Part shown: one piece after another, positions 50,947-59,402 of the stretch
How the letters are laid out: the number at the start of each line of letters is the position of its first letter
How positions within the stretch are numbered: the stretch's first letter is position 1
From: Lachnospiraceae bacterium
Lineage (GTDB): Bacteria; Bacillota; Clostridia; Lachnospirales; Lachnospiraceae
Assembly: GCA_017542245.1 (NCBI GenBank)
Contig: JAFXXN010000144.1
Span: forward strand, 1-64,000
DNA length: 64,000 nucleotides
Direction: 5' to 3'
Notes under the pieces: generated by a model
The model's database searches: none
What the model saw: the letters and a program-made list of their open reading frames with translations, nothing else
What the model was told of the DNA's origin: nothing
Translations under genes and position numbers: made by a program

Positions 50947-51501
50947 TTATTGGAGAGAACGTGCTCTTTTAAGATACTGATCTATCATAGACATTATATC
51001 TTCCGGCTTGTCATTCATTCCGCGATGTATCCACATAGATATTACATTCCAAAACGCCCCTATATTAAACGCCATAAGATAGTTGGAATCGAGTCCTTCA
51101 AACAGTATATTAAAAGGATTGGATTCAGAGACAAATTCGCTTCTTAATAAGGGACCGTATTCGTTCATACACTGAAGCACAATATGCAGCATATTGTTTT
51201 TATCAAGTAATAAAAGAATTTCTTTGTTTTTTTCAGCAAAGGAGAATACAGTTGAAAGCACATCGCCGTATCCTGTATCGACAATATTGTAATAACTATG
51301 AAGGGTTTCCTTTATCATTGATATAAGAACATCATCTTTTGATTCATAGTTTCGGTAGAAGGTTTTCCTGGCTAATTTAGCTTCAAGGATTATCTGCTTA
51401 ACGGATATCTCGCTGTAAGGGTACATCTGCATAAGTGTAAGGAGAGCCTGGGTTATTTCTTTTTTTGATCTTATAGCTGACGGATTATCTGAATTATTCA
51501 T
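50947..51501 (-). CDS. TetR-family transcriptional regulator
   Basis: A 184-residue protein; ATG 51501 follows CGAGGAAAAC. HTH at residues 10-58: IRSKKEITQALLTLMQMYPY, ISVKQIILEAKLARKTFYRN. The C-terminal TetR_C_7-like half follows (FNILFEGLDSNYLMAFNIGA, then MWIHRGM). It is divergent from the nitroreductase gene with a 253-bp spacer, so it may control it. Confidence 0.9.
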   Translation of the reverse strand: MNNSDNPSAIRSKKEITQALLTLMQMYPYSEISVKQIILEAKLARKTFYRNYESKDDVLISMIKETLHSYYNIVDTGYGDVLSTVFSFAEKNKEILLLLDKNNMLHIVLQCMNEYGPLLRSEFVSESNPFNILFEGLDSNYLMAFNIGAFWNVISMWIHRGMNDKPEDIMSMIDQYLKRARSLQ

Positions 51502-51688
51502 CTTTGTTTTCCTCGTTGAAAATGACACATTTCTGCAAGTTTGTGTATCTTTCGCAAACGGTATTTACAATTCCTTTTTTGTATTGTATCATAATCACAT
51601 AAAAGATACAAGTGTGTCATTTTATGTTATTTGACTGTGAATAGTGATACCACTGGAATGATACATCCTTATTTTTTTGCAGAAGATA

Positions 51689-51717
51689 TAGACAATGTAA
51701 GTAAAAAAGTGTATACT
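51689..51717 (+). promoter_or_regulatory. Promoter of the nitroreductase gene
   Basis: TAGACA (51689-51694), 17-nt spacer, TATACT (51712-51717), about 38 bp before the start codon. Confidence 0.65.
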
Positions 51718-51754
51718 GATTCTATGAAATTTCATAATAGGAGGAGAAGAATTT

Positions 51755-52285
51755 ATGGATTTTAATGAATTGATATTAAAGAGACGTTCAGTAAGGACTT
51801 ATGCTCCTGATAAGGAAATATCGAAGGAACTTATAGAAGAGATTATCACAGCTTCGTATCAGGCTCCTTCATGGAAAAATTCACAGACTGCAAGATATTA
51901 TGTGGCATGCACTCCTGAGGCAATAGAAAAGGTGAGGAAAGCTTTGCCGGAGTTCAATAACAGAAGCTCGGAAAATGCAGCACTTGTCATCACAACATTT
52001 GTAAAGGATATATCAGGCTTTAACGGCGGTGTTGCCGAAGATGAGCTTAGCAATAAGTGGGGAGCATATGATCTGGGTCTTAATAACGCTTATTTTATAC
52101 TTGCTGCAAAAGAAAGAGGCCTTGATACTTTGATCATGGGATTAAGGGATGCCAGATTGCTCCGTGAAGAATTCAATATACCTAAAACAGAGCAGATTAC
52201 CGCAGTCATCGCTCTTGGGTACGGCGCTAAACAGTCATCACCGAGACGCGACAGGGAGATAGACGGATCGGCTAAATTTTTCTAG
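51755..52285 (+). CDS. Nitroreductase family protein
   Basis: A 176-residue FMN-dependent oxidoreductase: LILKRRSVRTYAPDKEISKE with the FMN-binding RRSVR, QAPSWKNSQTARYYV at 46-60, YDLGLNNAYFILAAKERGLD, and LGYGAKQSSPRRDRE near the end. The SD is AGGAGGAGAA. It probably reduces quinones or nitro compounds. The divergent TetR suggests inducibility. Confidence 0.93.
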   Translation: MDFNELILKRRSVRTYAPDKEISKELIEEIITASYQAPSWKNSQTARYYVACTPEAIEKVRKALPEFNNRSSENAALVITTFVKDISGFNGGVAEDELSNKWGAYDLGLNNAYFILAAKERGLDTLIMGLRDARLLREEFNIPKTEQITAVIALGYGAKQSSPRRDREIDGSAKFF

Positions 52286-52316
52286 AAGAAAAAAAATCAG
52301 GATGCGAAGCATCTTA

Positions 52317-52394
52317 TTTTAGTTGGGACTTGAACCCCGGATGAAACGAAGATTTTCCACCTATCTTCGCTACGCTAAGAGGTGGGGATATTTT
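52317..52394. repeat. 78-bp repeat after nitroreductase gene (family 3, copy 1)
   Basis: TTTTAGTTGGGACTTGAACC...CCACCT...CTACGCTAAGAGGTGGGG. It aligns with 57869-57943. Contains a long CCACCT/AGGTGG hairpin that could terminate transcription. Just before it, GATGCGAAGCATC (52301-52313) forms a separate hairpin. Confidence 0.75.
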
Positions 52395-52460
52395 CTACTA
52401 TGTTATATTATATGCAGATGATAGTTGTGGAAATTTGATAAATATAAAAGGAGGCAGCAG

Positions 52461-53501
52461 ATGAAATATATGAAAAAGGTCACAGTTTTTCTGATGGTCT
52501 TATTGATAACAGTTCTTATGGCAGGAGCGACTTCAGCTTTCGCATATGATTTCCCTAAACCGAAGCTGCCGGAAGATTCCGTTACTACGAGTAAAACCGA
52601 AAAAAAGAAAAACAAAACCGTTACGGTAAACATAACCACAGATAAAGATGGAAATTTTATTCAGAAAGAAACAATAACTGAAAAGATTTCAAAAAAAGGA
52701 ACCAAGACTGTAAATACATTTATAGAAATGACCGAAGGAATGACTTATGAAATCAAAGAGTCAGAATATCCTTCCGGGAAGACGATCAGTGAAGCTTTTT
52801 TAAAACAGGACGGTGTATTAATTCAACACTTATATGAACTGGCTAACCCTGACAATACCGGTAAGCTTACTTCATATAGTTTTGTAGAAGGGACAGAATG
52901 GTATTCTGAAGCTTCTCGCAAAAAAGACGGTACAGAGTATTCCATGGGTAAAGCCGATGACGGAAAAGGCCATACCAAGCTAGTTGAAACAACTACAAAG
53001 CCCGACGGTACGGAAATCTATATCAGCAAGATTACTAATGCAGACACAGAATACGACAAATATGAGAAGAAAATTACATATCCTGACAAAAGCAGCGTAG
53101 AAATTATCCGTAAGATGGACGAAGGTTCTTTATGGTCAGTAAAGGATGTCAGAGACGCTGACGGTACATACCATATATCCAGCGTGGATTACAGTGCTGA
53201 CGGTACGGAAGTTGTCATTGATGATTATCTGTATGGCAACCGCCCGATAAATGTTATAGAAAAGAAGGCGTTCAAGAATAATAAAACACTCAAGACTATA
53301 ATAATCAAGTCTGATAAGATAACTGAAGTCGGAAAGCAGGCATTTAAAGGGATTAATACTGATGTGGTCATAAAGATCAAGGCAGATGAGAGCAATTTCA
53401 ATAGAATTGTTAAGCTCATCAAGAAGTCAGGTATAAACAAAAAGGTAACGTTCGAAAGAATAACAGACGAAGAGGACGAAGATATTTTCCCCGGCTTATA
53501 A
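52461..53501 (+). CDS. Secreted protein with BspA-like leucine-rich ending
   Basis: A 346-residue protein; ATG after AAAGGAGG. The signal peptide covers residues 1-29 (VTVFLMVLLITVLMAGATSA). The central 200 residues are Thr/Lys/Asp-rich with repeated DGTE(Y/I/V) turns. The last 90 residues carry an LRR of the BspA kind (INVIEKKAFKNNKTLKTIII, then ITEVGKQAFKGI). It lacks a wall anchor. Likely a surface adhesion-type protein. A strong terminator overlaps its end. Confidence 0.82.
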   Translation: MKYMKKVTVFLMVLLITVLMAGATSAFAYDFPKPKLPEDSVTTSKTEKKKNKTVTVNITTDKDGNFIQKETITEKISKKGTKTVNTFIEMTEGMTYEIKESEYPSGKTISEAFLKQDGVLIQHLYELANPDNTGKLTSYSFVEGTEWYSEASRKKDGTEYSMGKADDGKGHTKLVETTTKPDGTEIYISKITNADTEYDKYEKKITYPDKSSVEIIRKMDEGSLWSVKDVRDADGTYHISSVDYSADGTEVVIDDYLYGNRPINVIEKKAFKNNKTLKTIIIKSDKITEVGKQAFKGINTDVVIKIKADESNFNRIVKLIKKSGINKKVTFERITDEEDEDIFPGL

Positions 53502-53515
53502 GCCGGGAGATTTTT
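53490..53515 (+). terminator. Rho-independent terminator
   Basis: CCCGGC TTATAA GCCGGG then AGATTTTT, overlapping the last codons of the secreted-protein gene. Confidence 0.85.
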
Positions 53516-53536
53516 ATGATTATACAAAGAGCAGTA

Positions 53537-53610
53537 TAACATAATTGAAGATGCGGAGCACCGTTTTGTTACCTCGAAAACGCTGAAGGTTTTTCCGAGG
53601 TGACATTGAC
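53537..53610 (+). repeat. Two-hairpin repeat, copy 6
   Basis: TAACATAATTGAAGATGCGG...GCACCGTTTTGTTA; second stem CCTCGAAAACGC / GGTTTTTCCGAGG with changes on both sides; ends GTGACATTGA. Confidence 0.82.
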
Positions 53611-53647
53611 CATAAACAATCAATTGAAAAAACGAGGACAGACAGTA

Positions 53648-54355
53648 ATGCAAAAAGAGATTAAAGCAGTATTCTTTGATTTGGATGGGACACTTCTTCC
53701 GATGGATCAGGAGATATTTGTCAAAGCATATTTTAAAGAGCTCTGCATAAAGATGGCACCATATGGCTATGATTACGATAAATTGGTGAAAGGAGTCTGG
53801 GCAGGCACACACGCGATGGTGAAGAACCAGGCAAATGGAACTAATGAAGATGTGTTCTGGAAAACTTTTGCCGGCATATTCGGGGAAGAAGCCTTAAGTG
53901 ACAGAGAAATATTTGATGAGTTTTACAGGAACGAATTCGATAATGTAAAAAAGGTCTGTGGCAACAATCCTGCTTCAGACAGAATAGTAAAACAACTGAA
54001 ATCGGAAGGTTTAAAGATAGTACTTGCTTCTAATCCTGTATTTCCCGAAACCGCACAGAAAAAAAGGATGCAGTGGGCAGGACTTAATCCGGATGATTTC
54101 GACTATATTACATCCTACGAGAACTCACATTTCTGCAAGCCTAATACAAAGTACTACAGTGAAATTCTGGAAATATTGGGCTTGAAGGCAGAAGAATGTG
54201 TTATGGTAGGAAATGATGTAAATGAGGATATGTGCGCATCAGAGCTCGGAATAAAGACATTTTTACTGACCGACTGCCTGATAAATTCTGAAAACCGTGA
54301 TATCTTTATTTACGATAAGGGCGGTTTTGATGAGTTGCTAAGGTGGTTTGAATAA
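53648..54355 (+). CDS. HAD-superfamily hydrolase
   Basis: A 235-residue protein; ATG 53648 follows GAGGA. HAD motif I is FFDLDGTLLP (D10, D12), motif II LASNP, motif III a Lys in FCKPNTKYY, motif IV MVGNDVNEDM. It is a class I HAD phosphatase, acting on a small phosphorylated metabolite not predictable from sequence. A longer upstream frame reads into the repeat and is not used. Confidence 0.92.
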   Translation: MQKEIKAVFFDLDGTLLPMDQEIFVKAYFKELCIKMAPYGYDYDKLVKGVWAGTHAMVKNQANGTNEDVFWKTFAGIFGEEALSDREIFDEFYRNEFDNVKKVCGNNPASDRIVKQLKSEGLKIVLASNPVFPETAQKKRMQWAGLNPDDFDYITSYENSHFCKPNTKYYSEILEILGLKAEECVMVGNDVNEDMCASELGIKTFLLTDCLINSENRDIFIYDKGGFDELLRWFE

Positions 54356-54463
54356 TATGTTCCTTTGATGAAGCACTTATATTTGCGAGGACCGGAAAGA
54401 AGATGGGAAAGCTGGCTGAATAAGTATAGTTGTGATCGATAGCAAAAAAAGGAGATATACAAT

Positions 54464-55000
54464 ATGAACAAATTTGAACTTATAAATGCATCGTGTGCAG
54501 ATCAGGAAGCAGATGTTGTTGTAAATGCTGCAAATTCCAGGCTGTGGGAAGGCGGCGGTATCTGCGGTGTCATTTTCTCCAGAGCCGGGAGAAGAGAACT
54601 TACAGAAGCATGTGATAAGTATAAGACTCCGCTGCATGACGGTGAAGCTGTTATTAGTCCGGCTTTCAACATGAAGAACGCTAAGGCCATAATCCATGCT
54701 GTCGGTCCCAACTTTGGAGTAACTCCTACTGCATTTGATGAACTTTTTAATGCGTATTACAACTCACTTTCAGTAATGAAGGATAATGGGTATCACAGCA
54801 TATCATTTCCTCTGATCAGTTCAAGTATTTTTGGCGGAGACCTTCCTAATCCCGTAGCAGAATCAACCAAGCAGTGTATAAGAGCATATAAGAAGTTTAC
54901 AGAAGATAATCCTGACTACGATATAGATGTAAAACTATGTGCTTTTACAGATATTGAAATGAAGAAAGCTAAACAGGAATACGATAAGAGTGAGGTTTGA
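54464..55000 (+). CDS. Macro-domain (ADP-ribose-binding) protein
   Basis: A 178-residue stand-alone macro domain: VVVNAANSRLWEGGGICGVI with the ADP-ribose loop, HDGEAVISPAFNMKNAKAII, HAVGPNFG, and ISFPLISSSIFGGDLPNPVA. It probably binds or hydrolyses O-acetyl-ADP-ribose or ADP-ribosyl adducts. SD AAAGGAG. Partner unknown. Confidence 0.93.
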   Translation: MNKFELINASCADQEADVVVNAANSRLWEGGGICGVIFSRAGRRELTEACDKYKTPLHDGEAVISPAFNMKNAKAIIHAVGPNFGVTPTAFDELFNAYYNSLSVMKDNGYHSISFPLISSSIFGGDLPNPVAESTKQCIRAYKKFTEDNPDYDIDVKLCAFTDIEMKKAKQEYDKSEV

Positions 55001-55160
55001 TTTTTGAAACTGATTTGCAGTTTTAAGGTTGAAAAAAGATGAAGAAGAAAATTGCGAAAAACTGATAATAAAATTACTCTTTATATTGCATAATTTCCAA
55101 AATTATAGTATTATTACAGAAGGTAGTTTGGACACCAAATAAAATTTTTAGGAGGAAAAT

Positions 55161-56009
55161 ATGAAGAGATTACTTAAAATTACTTTAGGCTGTGCAATAT
55201 TGGCATTATTTATAGCACTCACTTCAAATGATCAGGTTTTTGCTAAATTTTCCAAAAAAGAATTAGCGCCTGACAAAACCTACAAATATGACCTTGATGG
55301 GGATGGGACAAAAGAAAAAATCAGTTATTCCTTAACTTTTGACGGGTATGATTTAAAATGGGCTGGTATTGATATAAATGGTAAGTCCGCATATTCCCAT
55401 AAACTTGGAAAGAAAGAAACATTTTACTCTGCTACCGTAATGATTTATGATATCAATCCTAAGGATGAGTACAAGGAAGTCATAATTGATTATGATTTTG
55501 AATTTGAACATAATATTAAAGCTTACAGATATCAGGATAAAAAGCTGACACTTCTGTTTGATACAGGTATGTTACTTGGCGGAGAAAAACTTGTAGATGT
55601 TCAGAAAAAAGGAAATAAAGTACTGATGTATGAATCAGCTACTTGCGCCTGCGGAAACTGCTTCTATATAACAACCAATAATAAGATCAAGAATAAGAAA
55701 CTTAAGGAAGTTAAACCTAAGGATCAGATTTATACAATTCCTCAGGAAATCTGGGGCGATTATCTTATTACATTTAACCTGGCTAAAGACGTAGAAGTAT
55801 ATAAGGATGCTGATGGTACCGAAGTTATCGGTACTTTGAAGAAAGGAACCGAAATTCACCTTACTAAGTTAAAATACAATAATGGCACTGTTGTTTATGC
55901 ACTTGTAGATGTGATTGGCGGTGAAGAGAGTGTAGGCTGGATAGATGTTGAATTTAAATCCGGCATGGATGGTGATTCACTTGTTACAAATCCCGCATGG
56001 GCAGGATGA
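55161..56009 (+). CDS. Exported protein, FG-GAP/SH3-like
   Basis: A 282-residue protein after AGGAGG. The signal peptide covers residues 1-28 (ITLGCAILALFIALTSNDQV). DLDGDGTKEKISYSL is a calcium-binding-like loop, as in VCBS/FG-GAP proteins. The C-terminal 80 residues resemble a bacterial SH3 module (DVEVYKDADGTEVIGTLKKG, VDVIGGEESVGWIDVE). The region 55001-55160 before it holds no gene. It is probably secreted or wall-associated. Function unknown. Confidence 0.78.
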   Translation: MKRLLKITLGCAILALFIALTSNDQVFAKFSKKELAPDKTYKYDLDGDGTKEKISYSLTFDGYDLKWAGIDINGKSAYSHKLGKKETFYSATVMIYDINPKDEYKEVIIDYDFEFEHNIKAYRYQDKKLTLLFDTGMLLGGEKLVDVQKKGNKVLMYESATCACGNCFYITTNNKIKNKKLKEVKPKDQIYTIPQEIWGDYLITFNLAKDVEVYKDADGTEVIGTLKKGTEIHLTKLKYNNGTVVYALVDVIGGEESVGWIDVEFKSGMDGDSLVTNPAWAG

Positions 56010-56136
56010 TTTATAAGAATCATTAAAAGCCTTAAAGAAGATGATTAAGACTTAAGTTGATTCTTCTTTTGAAAAGGATGAAAATAACTTAAGTTTTGAG
56101 GAATATAAACATAATACGTATAAAGTATGACAGATA

Positions 56137-56176
56137 AAATGCAATCCATGACAAAAGGGTTGCATTTTCTTTTTTT
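56137..56176 (+). terminator. Rho-independent terminator
   Basis: AAATGCAATCC, loop, GGTTGCATTT, then TCTTTTTTT. The stretch 56177-56313 holds AT-rich sequence with a GGCTAAAGCC-like inverted repeat and no gene. Confidence 0.82.
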
Positions 56177-56313
56177 GTTATTATAATCAAATTATCAACG
56201 TTGAAAGTTCTAAGGAAAAAACATGATACGCTGAATTTCTTAGGACGAAGCTCTGTTATTAAAGAACAGAGTTATCAGGCTAAAGCCCAAATTTATACAG
56301 GAGGATGAGTAAT

Positions 56314-56763
56314 TTGAAGGTCAGGCTTTCAGTAAGTGAGAAAAGATATGATGAAATAAAAAACGAACTTTGCGATCATGGAATAGATATAGATGAAGAT
56401 GCAGATCTTGAACTTATAGAAAGGTTTGGACAGACTGAGTTTTTAAATGTAAAAAATGATGTCGGAGACCGTATGAGGATACCTGTTACGGACATTGTTT
56501 TTATCGAAAGTTACGGCAGGAATATGGATGTTCATACTGAACAAGAGGTGTTCAGGGCATCCGAAAGGATGTATGTTTTGGAACAGGAACTTGCCGGAAG
56601 GGATTTCTTAAGGGTAAGCAACTCGTGTATCATATCCAAAAAGAAGATAAAAAGGATAAGACCAACACTTTCTATGAAATTTGTACTTGAAATGACGGAT
56701 AAGTCCCTGGTAGATGTTACGAGAGGTTATTATCATTCATTTAGGGAACATATGAAGATTTAA
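56314..56763 (+). CDS. LytTR DNA-binding domain protein
   Basis: The TTG at 56314 is chosen: GGAGG (56300-56304) is 9 nt upstream, whereas the ATG at 56305 touches it. The 149-residue protein has a short N-terminal segment and a LytTR domain at 50-145 (IPVTDIVFIESYGRNMDVHT, FLRVSNSCIISKKKIKRIRP). Such regulators bind tandem 9-bp half sites and often act with a membrane partner. The next gene encodes a membrane protein 50 nt away. A sensor kinase is absent. Confidence 0.88.
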   Translation: MKVRLSVSEKRYDEIKNELCDHGIDIDEDADLELIERFGQTEFLNVKNDVGDRMRIPVTDIVFIESYGRNMDVHTEQEVFRASERMYVLEQELAGRDFLRVSNSCIISKKKIKRIRPTLSMKFVLEMTDKSLVDVTRGYYHSFREHMKI

Positions 56764-56813
56764 GTATAACAAATAGGGTTTAATAATGTTTAATTTATGA
56801 AAGGAATAATAAA

Positions 56814-57851
56814 ATGGGAGTTTCAGGAATAAGAATCGCAGGAATAGCAGCATTGGTATGTGTAGCTATTATTATAGGAGTAGTTATTTATAAAATATAT
56901 AGATCAAAGGTCAATAAGGCACTTGCAGGAGAAATGAGCGGAGCACATATAGGAGTCCCGGCACCGGCGGACACTTTTAATGTGATAATGAAAGTGGTGA
57001 TGCTTATACTGCTGGTTTGGATAGTTATAAGCCTTGGCAGTATTTCCGACATAAAGCAGGAAATCTCCAATATGCAGTCAAATGTTTCATCACAGATATC
57101 TTCACTGTCATCTGAGGTGTCAAAACTTAAGACTGATATGACAGAAGTAAACAGCAGGATACAGTCATATAACAGATATATTAGTGACGTAAATGCAGAA
57201 GACAATACATGTATCATCAAACATAATATACGTTTAAAAACATACAGCGATACAACTGCAGTAAAACTCACATTGCCTGATGGTACACAGGTAGATATGA
57301 ATAAAAAGGCAGAAGGAATTTTTGAAGCGGAAACTAAGATTAATCTGTTTGCATACTCGGAAAGCAGTACAACATTTTCTATAAAAGAGGGGGACTTGAG
57401 TTATGTTGAAGCGCCGTTCCCTGAGAATGATGACGCTGATGAATATTGGCAGCTGGTAATTCCGTCGCTTTACAATGCGGGTGTTGATATTTTTCATAAT
57501 TCTGACAATGTTTCAATAGGTACTGTCAATATGTTCTCATATCACAAGGTACAGTATCATATCGCATCTGCTAAGCTTGTTATCGAAAAGAACGGAGAAG
57601 TACTGGAAAATATCGATGCTATGCCTTATATGGCGGAAAGTTTAGGGGATTGCAGCATACCGGTTGATAAGAACTATGATATAAAAAATGATGACAATCT
57701 GACGGTTAAATTAGTTTTAACTACTGAAGAAGGATATTCCTTAAACCAGGATATATTTGAAAAGATTAAAGGAAGCGGTACCGGAGTATACAATAATAGA
57801 TTTTCCATAACCGATAAAAACGGTAAGGAAGTATATAAAAACTTCAGATAA
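56814..57851 (+). CDS. Membrane protein with coiled coil, partner of LytTR regulator
   Basis: A 345-residue protein. Two membrane helices: residues 6-26 (IRIAGIAALVCVAIIIGVVI) and 58-78 (VIMKVVMLILLVWIVISLGS). A coiled coil follows at 80-120 (IKQEISNMQSNVSSQISSLS), then a beta-rich extracytoplasmic domain of about 220 residues, unassigned. SD AAAGGAA. It could be a surface sensor whose signal passes to the LytTR protein. Confidence 0.78.
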   Translation: MGVSGIRIAGIAALVCVAIIIGVVIYKIYRSKVNKALAGEMSGAHIGVPAPADTFNVIMKVVMLILLVWIVISLGSISDIKQEISNMQSNVSSQISSLSSEVSKLKTDMTEVNSRIQSYNRYISDVNAEDNTCIIKHNIRLKTYSDTTAVKLTLPDGTQVDMNKKAEGIFEAETKINLFAYSESSTTFSIKEGDLSYVEAPFPENDDADEYWQLVIPSLYNAGVDIFHNSDNVSIGTVNMFSYHKVQYHIASAKLVIEKNGEVLENIDAMPYMAESLGDCSIPVDKNYDIKNDDNLTVKLVLTTEEGYSLNQDIFEKIKGSGTGVYNNRFSITDKNGKEVYKNFR

Positions 57852-57868
57852 AGACGATATGCATATAG

Positions 57869-57943
57869 TTTTAGTCGGGGCTTGAACCTCGCATGAAAAT
57901 ATCTCTCCACCTCTTAGGCTACGCTAGGAGATGGGGAGATTTT
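57869..57943. repeat. 75-bp repeat between convergent genes (family 3, copy 2)
   Basis: TTTTAGTCGGGGCTTGAACC...CCACCTCTTAG GCTACG CTAGGAGATGG, then GGAGATTTT. Stem and flanks fold into one long hairpin, and it could terminate both the preceding gene and the minus-strand gene at 57952. Confidence 0.78.
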
Positions 57944-57951
57944 AAATTTCG

Positions 57952-58404
57952 TTATAATTTATACTGCATGAAATTGTTGTTTTTTACAAATCCGAAATCT
58001 GTATATAGAAGCACGCCCATATCCGATGCGGTGATCTGCACCGTACCGCACCCATAACTTCGGGCTTCTTCAACTACTTTTGAAAGTAACTCTTTGGCTA
58101 TACCCATACGACGATAATTTGGATCGGTGTACATGCTTGAAAGAAGTCCTATTTTGCCGGTCGGACAGCCATAATAGGGGGGCTTTTCAACAAAAGACAT
58201 ACCGCTGGTTCCGATGATCTTTTTACCATCAACTGCTAACCATGAAACAAAAGTTCCATCGGACATATGGCGCTGATAGTAGTCTTTAAGAAAAGGCACG
58301 AGGTCTATATCTTCGGTTGCGCCTTCCTCTCTGAGCTGGGAGATACGCATCATAATAAAGGTGTCCAGATCATTTGGTTCAAGTTTACGATATTGTATTT
58401 CCAT
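57952..58404 (-). CDS. GNAT N-acetyltransferase
   Basis: A 150-residue protein with the GNAT core: KIGLLSSMYTDPNYRRMGIA (acetyl-CoA loop RRMGIA), then LLSKVVEEARSYGCGTVQIT and VLLYTDFGFVKNN. SD AGGAG. Monocistronic on the minus strand. Acceptor unknown. Confidence 0.9.
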   Translation of the reverse strand: MEIQYRKLEPNDLDTFIMMRISQLREEGATEDIDLVPFLKDYYQRHMSDGTFVSWLAVDGKKIIGTSGMSFVEKPPYYGCPTGKIGLLSSMYTDPNYRRMGIAKELLSKVVEEARSYGCGTVQITASDMGVLLYTDFGFVKNNNFMQYKL

Positions 58405-58544
58405 ATTTGGATATCTCCTATTTTTCTATTAAGCCTTCCCCTTTTAGGGGATTATCTCTACCATGAAGTGGTTGAAATGCCTCACTGGTAAAGTGGTTTC
58501 AAAACAGACAGATGAGGTGTAAAAATATAAAAATAAATATAGAA

Positions 58545-59231
58545 TTACGGTTCGCAGAAAAAGCCTGCATAATCAAATTTGTACATTTTTACTTTATTTC
58601 CAAACAGATCCATATCTTTTCCTTCTACTTTACCGGCAAGGATTTGCTCAGCGCCTTCTATAAGCTTTGGTATCAGGTCCGGGTATACCGGACATTTATC
58701 ATGGCAGGGATAGATGGTGTCAAATCTTCCTTCATATGCCTTTAAGTTTTTAAGACTCTGTATATAGATTTCCATATTCCTATATTGTCCGAACATGAAA
58801 ATAATTCCTGACTGAACGGAGTCACCTGAATAAAGAACTTTATTATTTATATCAAGAATTCCTATACTTCCGGGTGTATGTCCGGGCATATCGATAATCT
58901 CTAAAGGACGGCCGCCAGGATTAAGGATATCGCCTCCCTTTATCGGAATGATGGTACCTTGACCTCCGTTTTTCCTATAGTTTTCTTCTTCAGCGGGATG
59001 CATATATATTTTATCAAAAGCAATATTTCCTGCTATATGATCCCTGTCAGCGTGAGTGTTAATCAGCTCTATAGGCTTGTCGGTAACCTTCTTGGCAGCA
59101 TCGATAGCGTTAGTATTATTCATGCTGCTGTCTACCATAAAAGCCTTTTCGGTTCCTTCGATGATAAAGTAGCGCACTCTGTCATCCTCGACCATGTAGG
59201 TGTTCTCGTTAAGCTGGATAATGTCCATCAT
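58545..59231 (-). CDS. MBL-fold metallo-hydrolase
   Basis: A 228-residue protein; ATG 59231 after GGAGG at 8 nt. Metal motif THADRDHIAGN (the second His of HxHxDH is Asp62 here), then the conserved MPGHTPGSIGI, LYSGDSVQ and YPCHDKCP. This type often acts as a glyoxalase II or phosphodiesterase-like hydrolase; the Asp substitution makes the exact metal set uncertain. It lies 140 bp upstream of the GNAT gene on the same strand. No further gene is seen in 58405-58544, only a CCCC/GGGG hairpin at 58438. Confidence 0.88.
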   Translation of the reverse strand: MMDIIQLNENTYMVEDDRVRYFIIEGTEKAFMVDSSMNNTNAIDAAKKVTDKPIELINTHADRDHIAGNIAFDKIYMHPAEEENYRKNGGQGTIIPIKGGDILNPGGRPLEIIDMPGHTPGSIGILDINNKVLYSGDSVQSGIIFMFGQYRNMEIYIQSLKNLKAYEGRFDTIYPCHDKCPVYPDLIPKLIEGAEQILAGKVEGKDMDLFGNKVKMYKFDYAGFFCEP

Positions 59232-59315
59232 GACTTTGTCCTCCGTTTTTACAATTTTTACCATTATACATCATTTTTACGGATAAATCAATTGTGGGCA
59301 GATTGGAAATTTTTA

Positions 59316-59344
59316 TTGCAATAAATATATTTTCAAAGTATAAT
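59316..59344 (+). promoter_or_regulatory. Promoter of the alpha-galactosidase gene
   Basis: TTGCAA (59316-59321), 17-nt spacer, TATAAT (59339-59344). Followed at 59351-59368 by the palindromic words TTAATCAGATTAA, which could be an operator. Confidence 0.68.
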
Positions 59345-59402
59345 TAAAGGGATGTTAATCAGATTAACACAAAAAAATCAAACATAGAAGAAAGGTTTAT
59401 AT

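Noticed and set aside
52321-52342. tRNA-like word GGGACTTGAACCCC (complement of a T-arm)
   Set aside because: No acceptor, D or anticodon arm can be built on either strand, and the word belongs to a 78-bp repeat also found at 57869.
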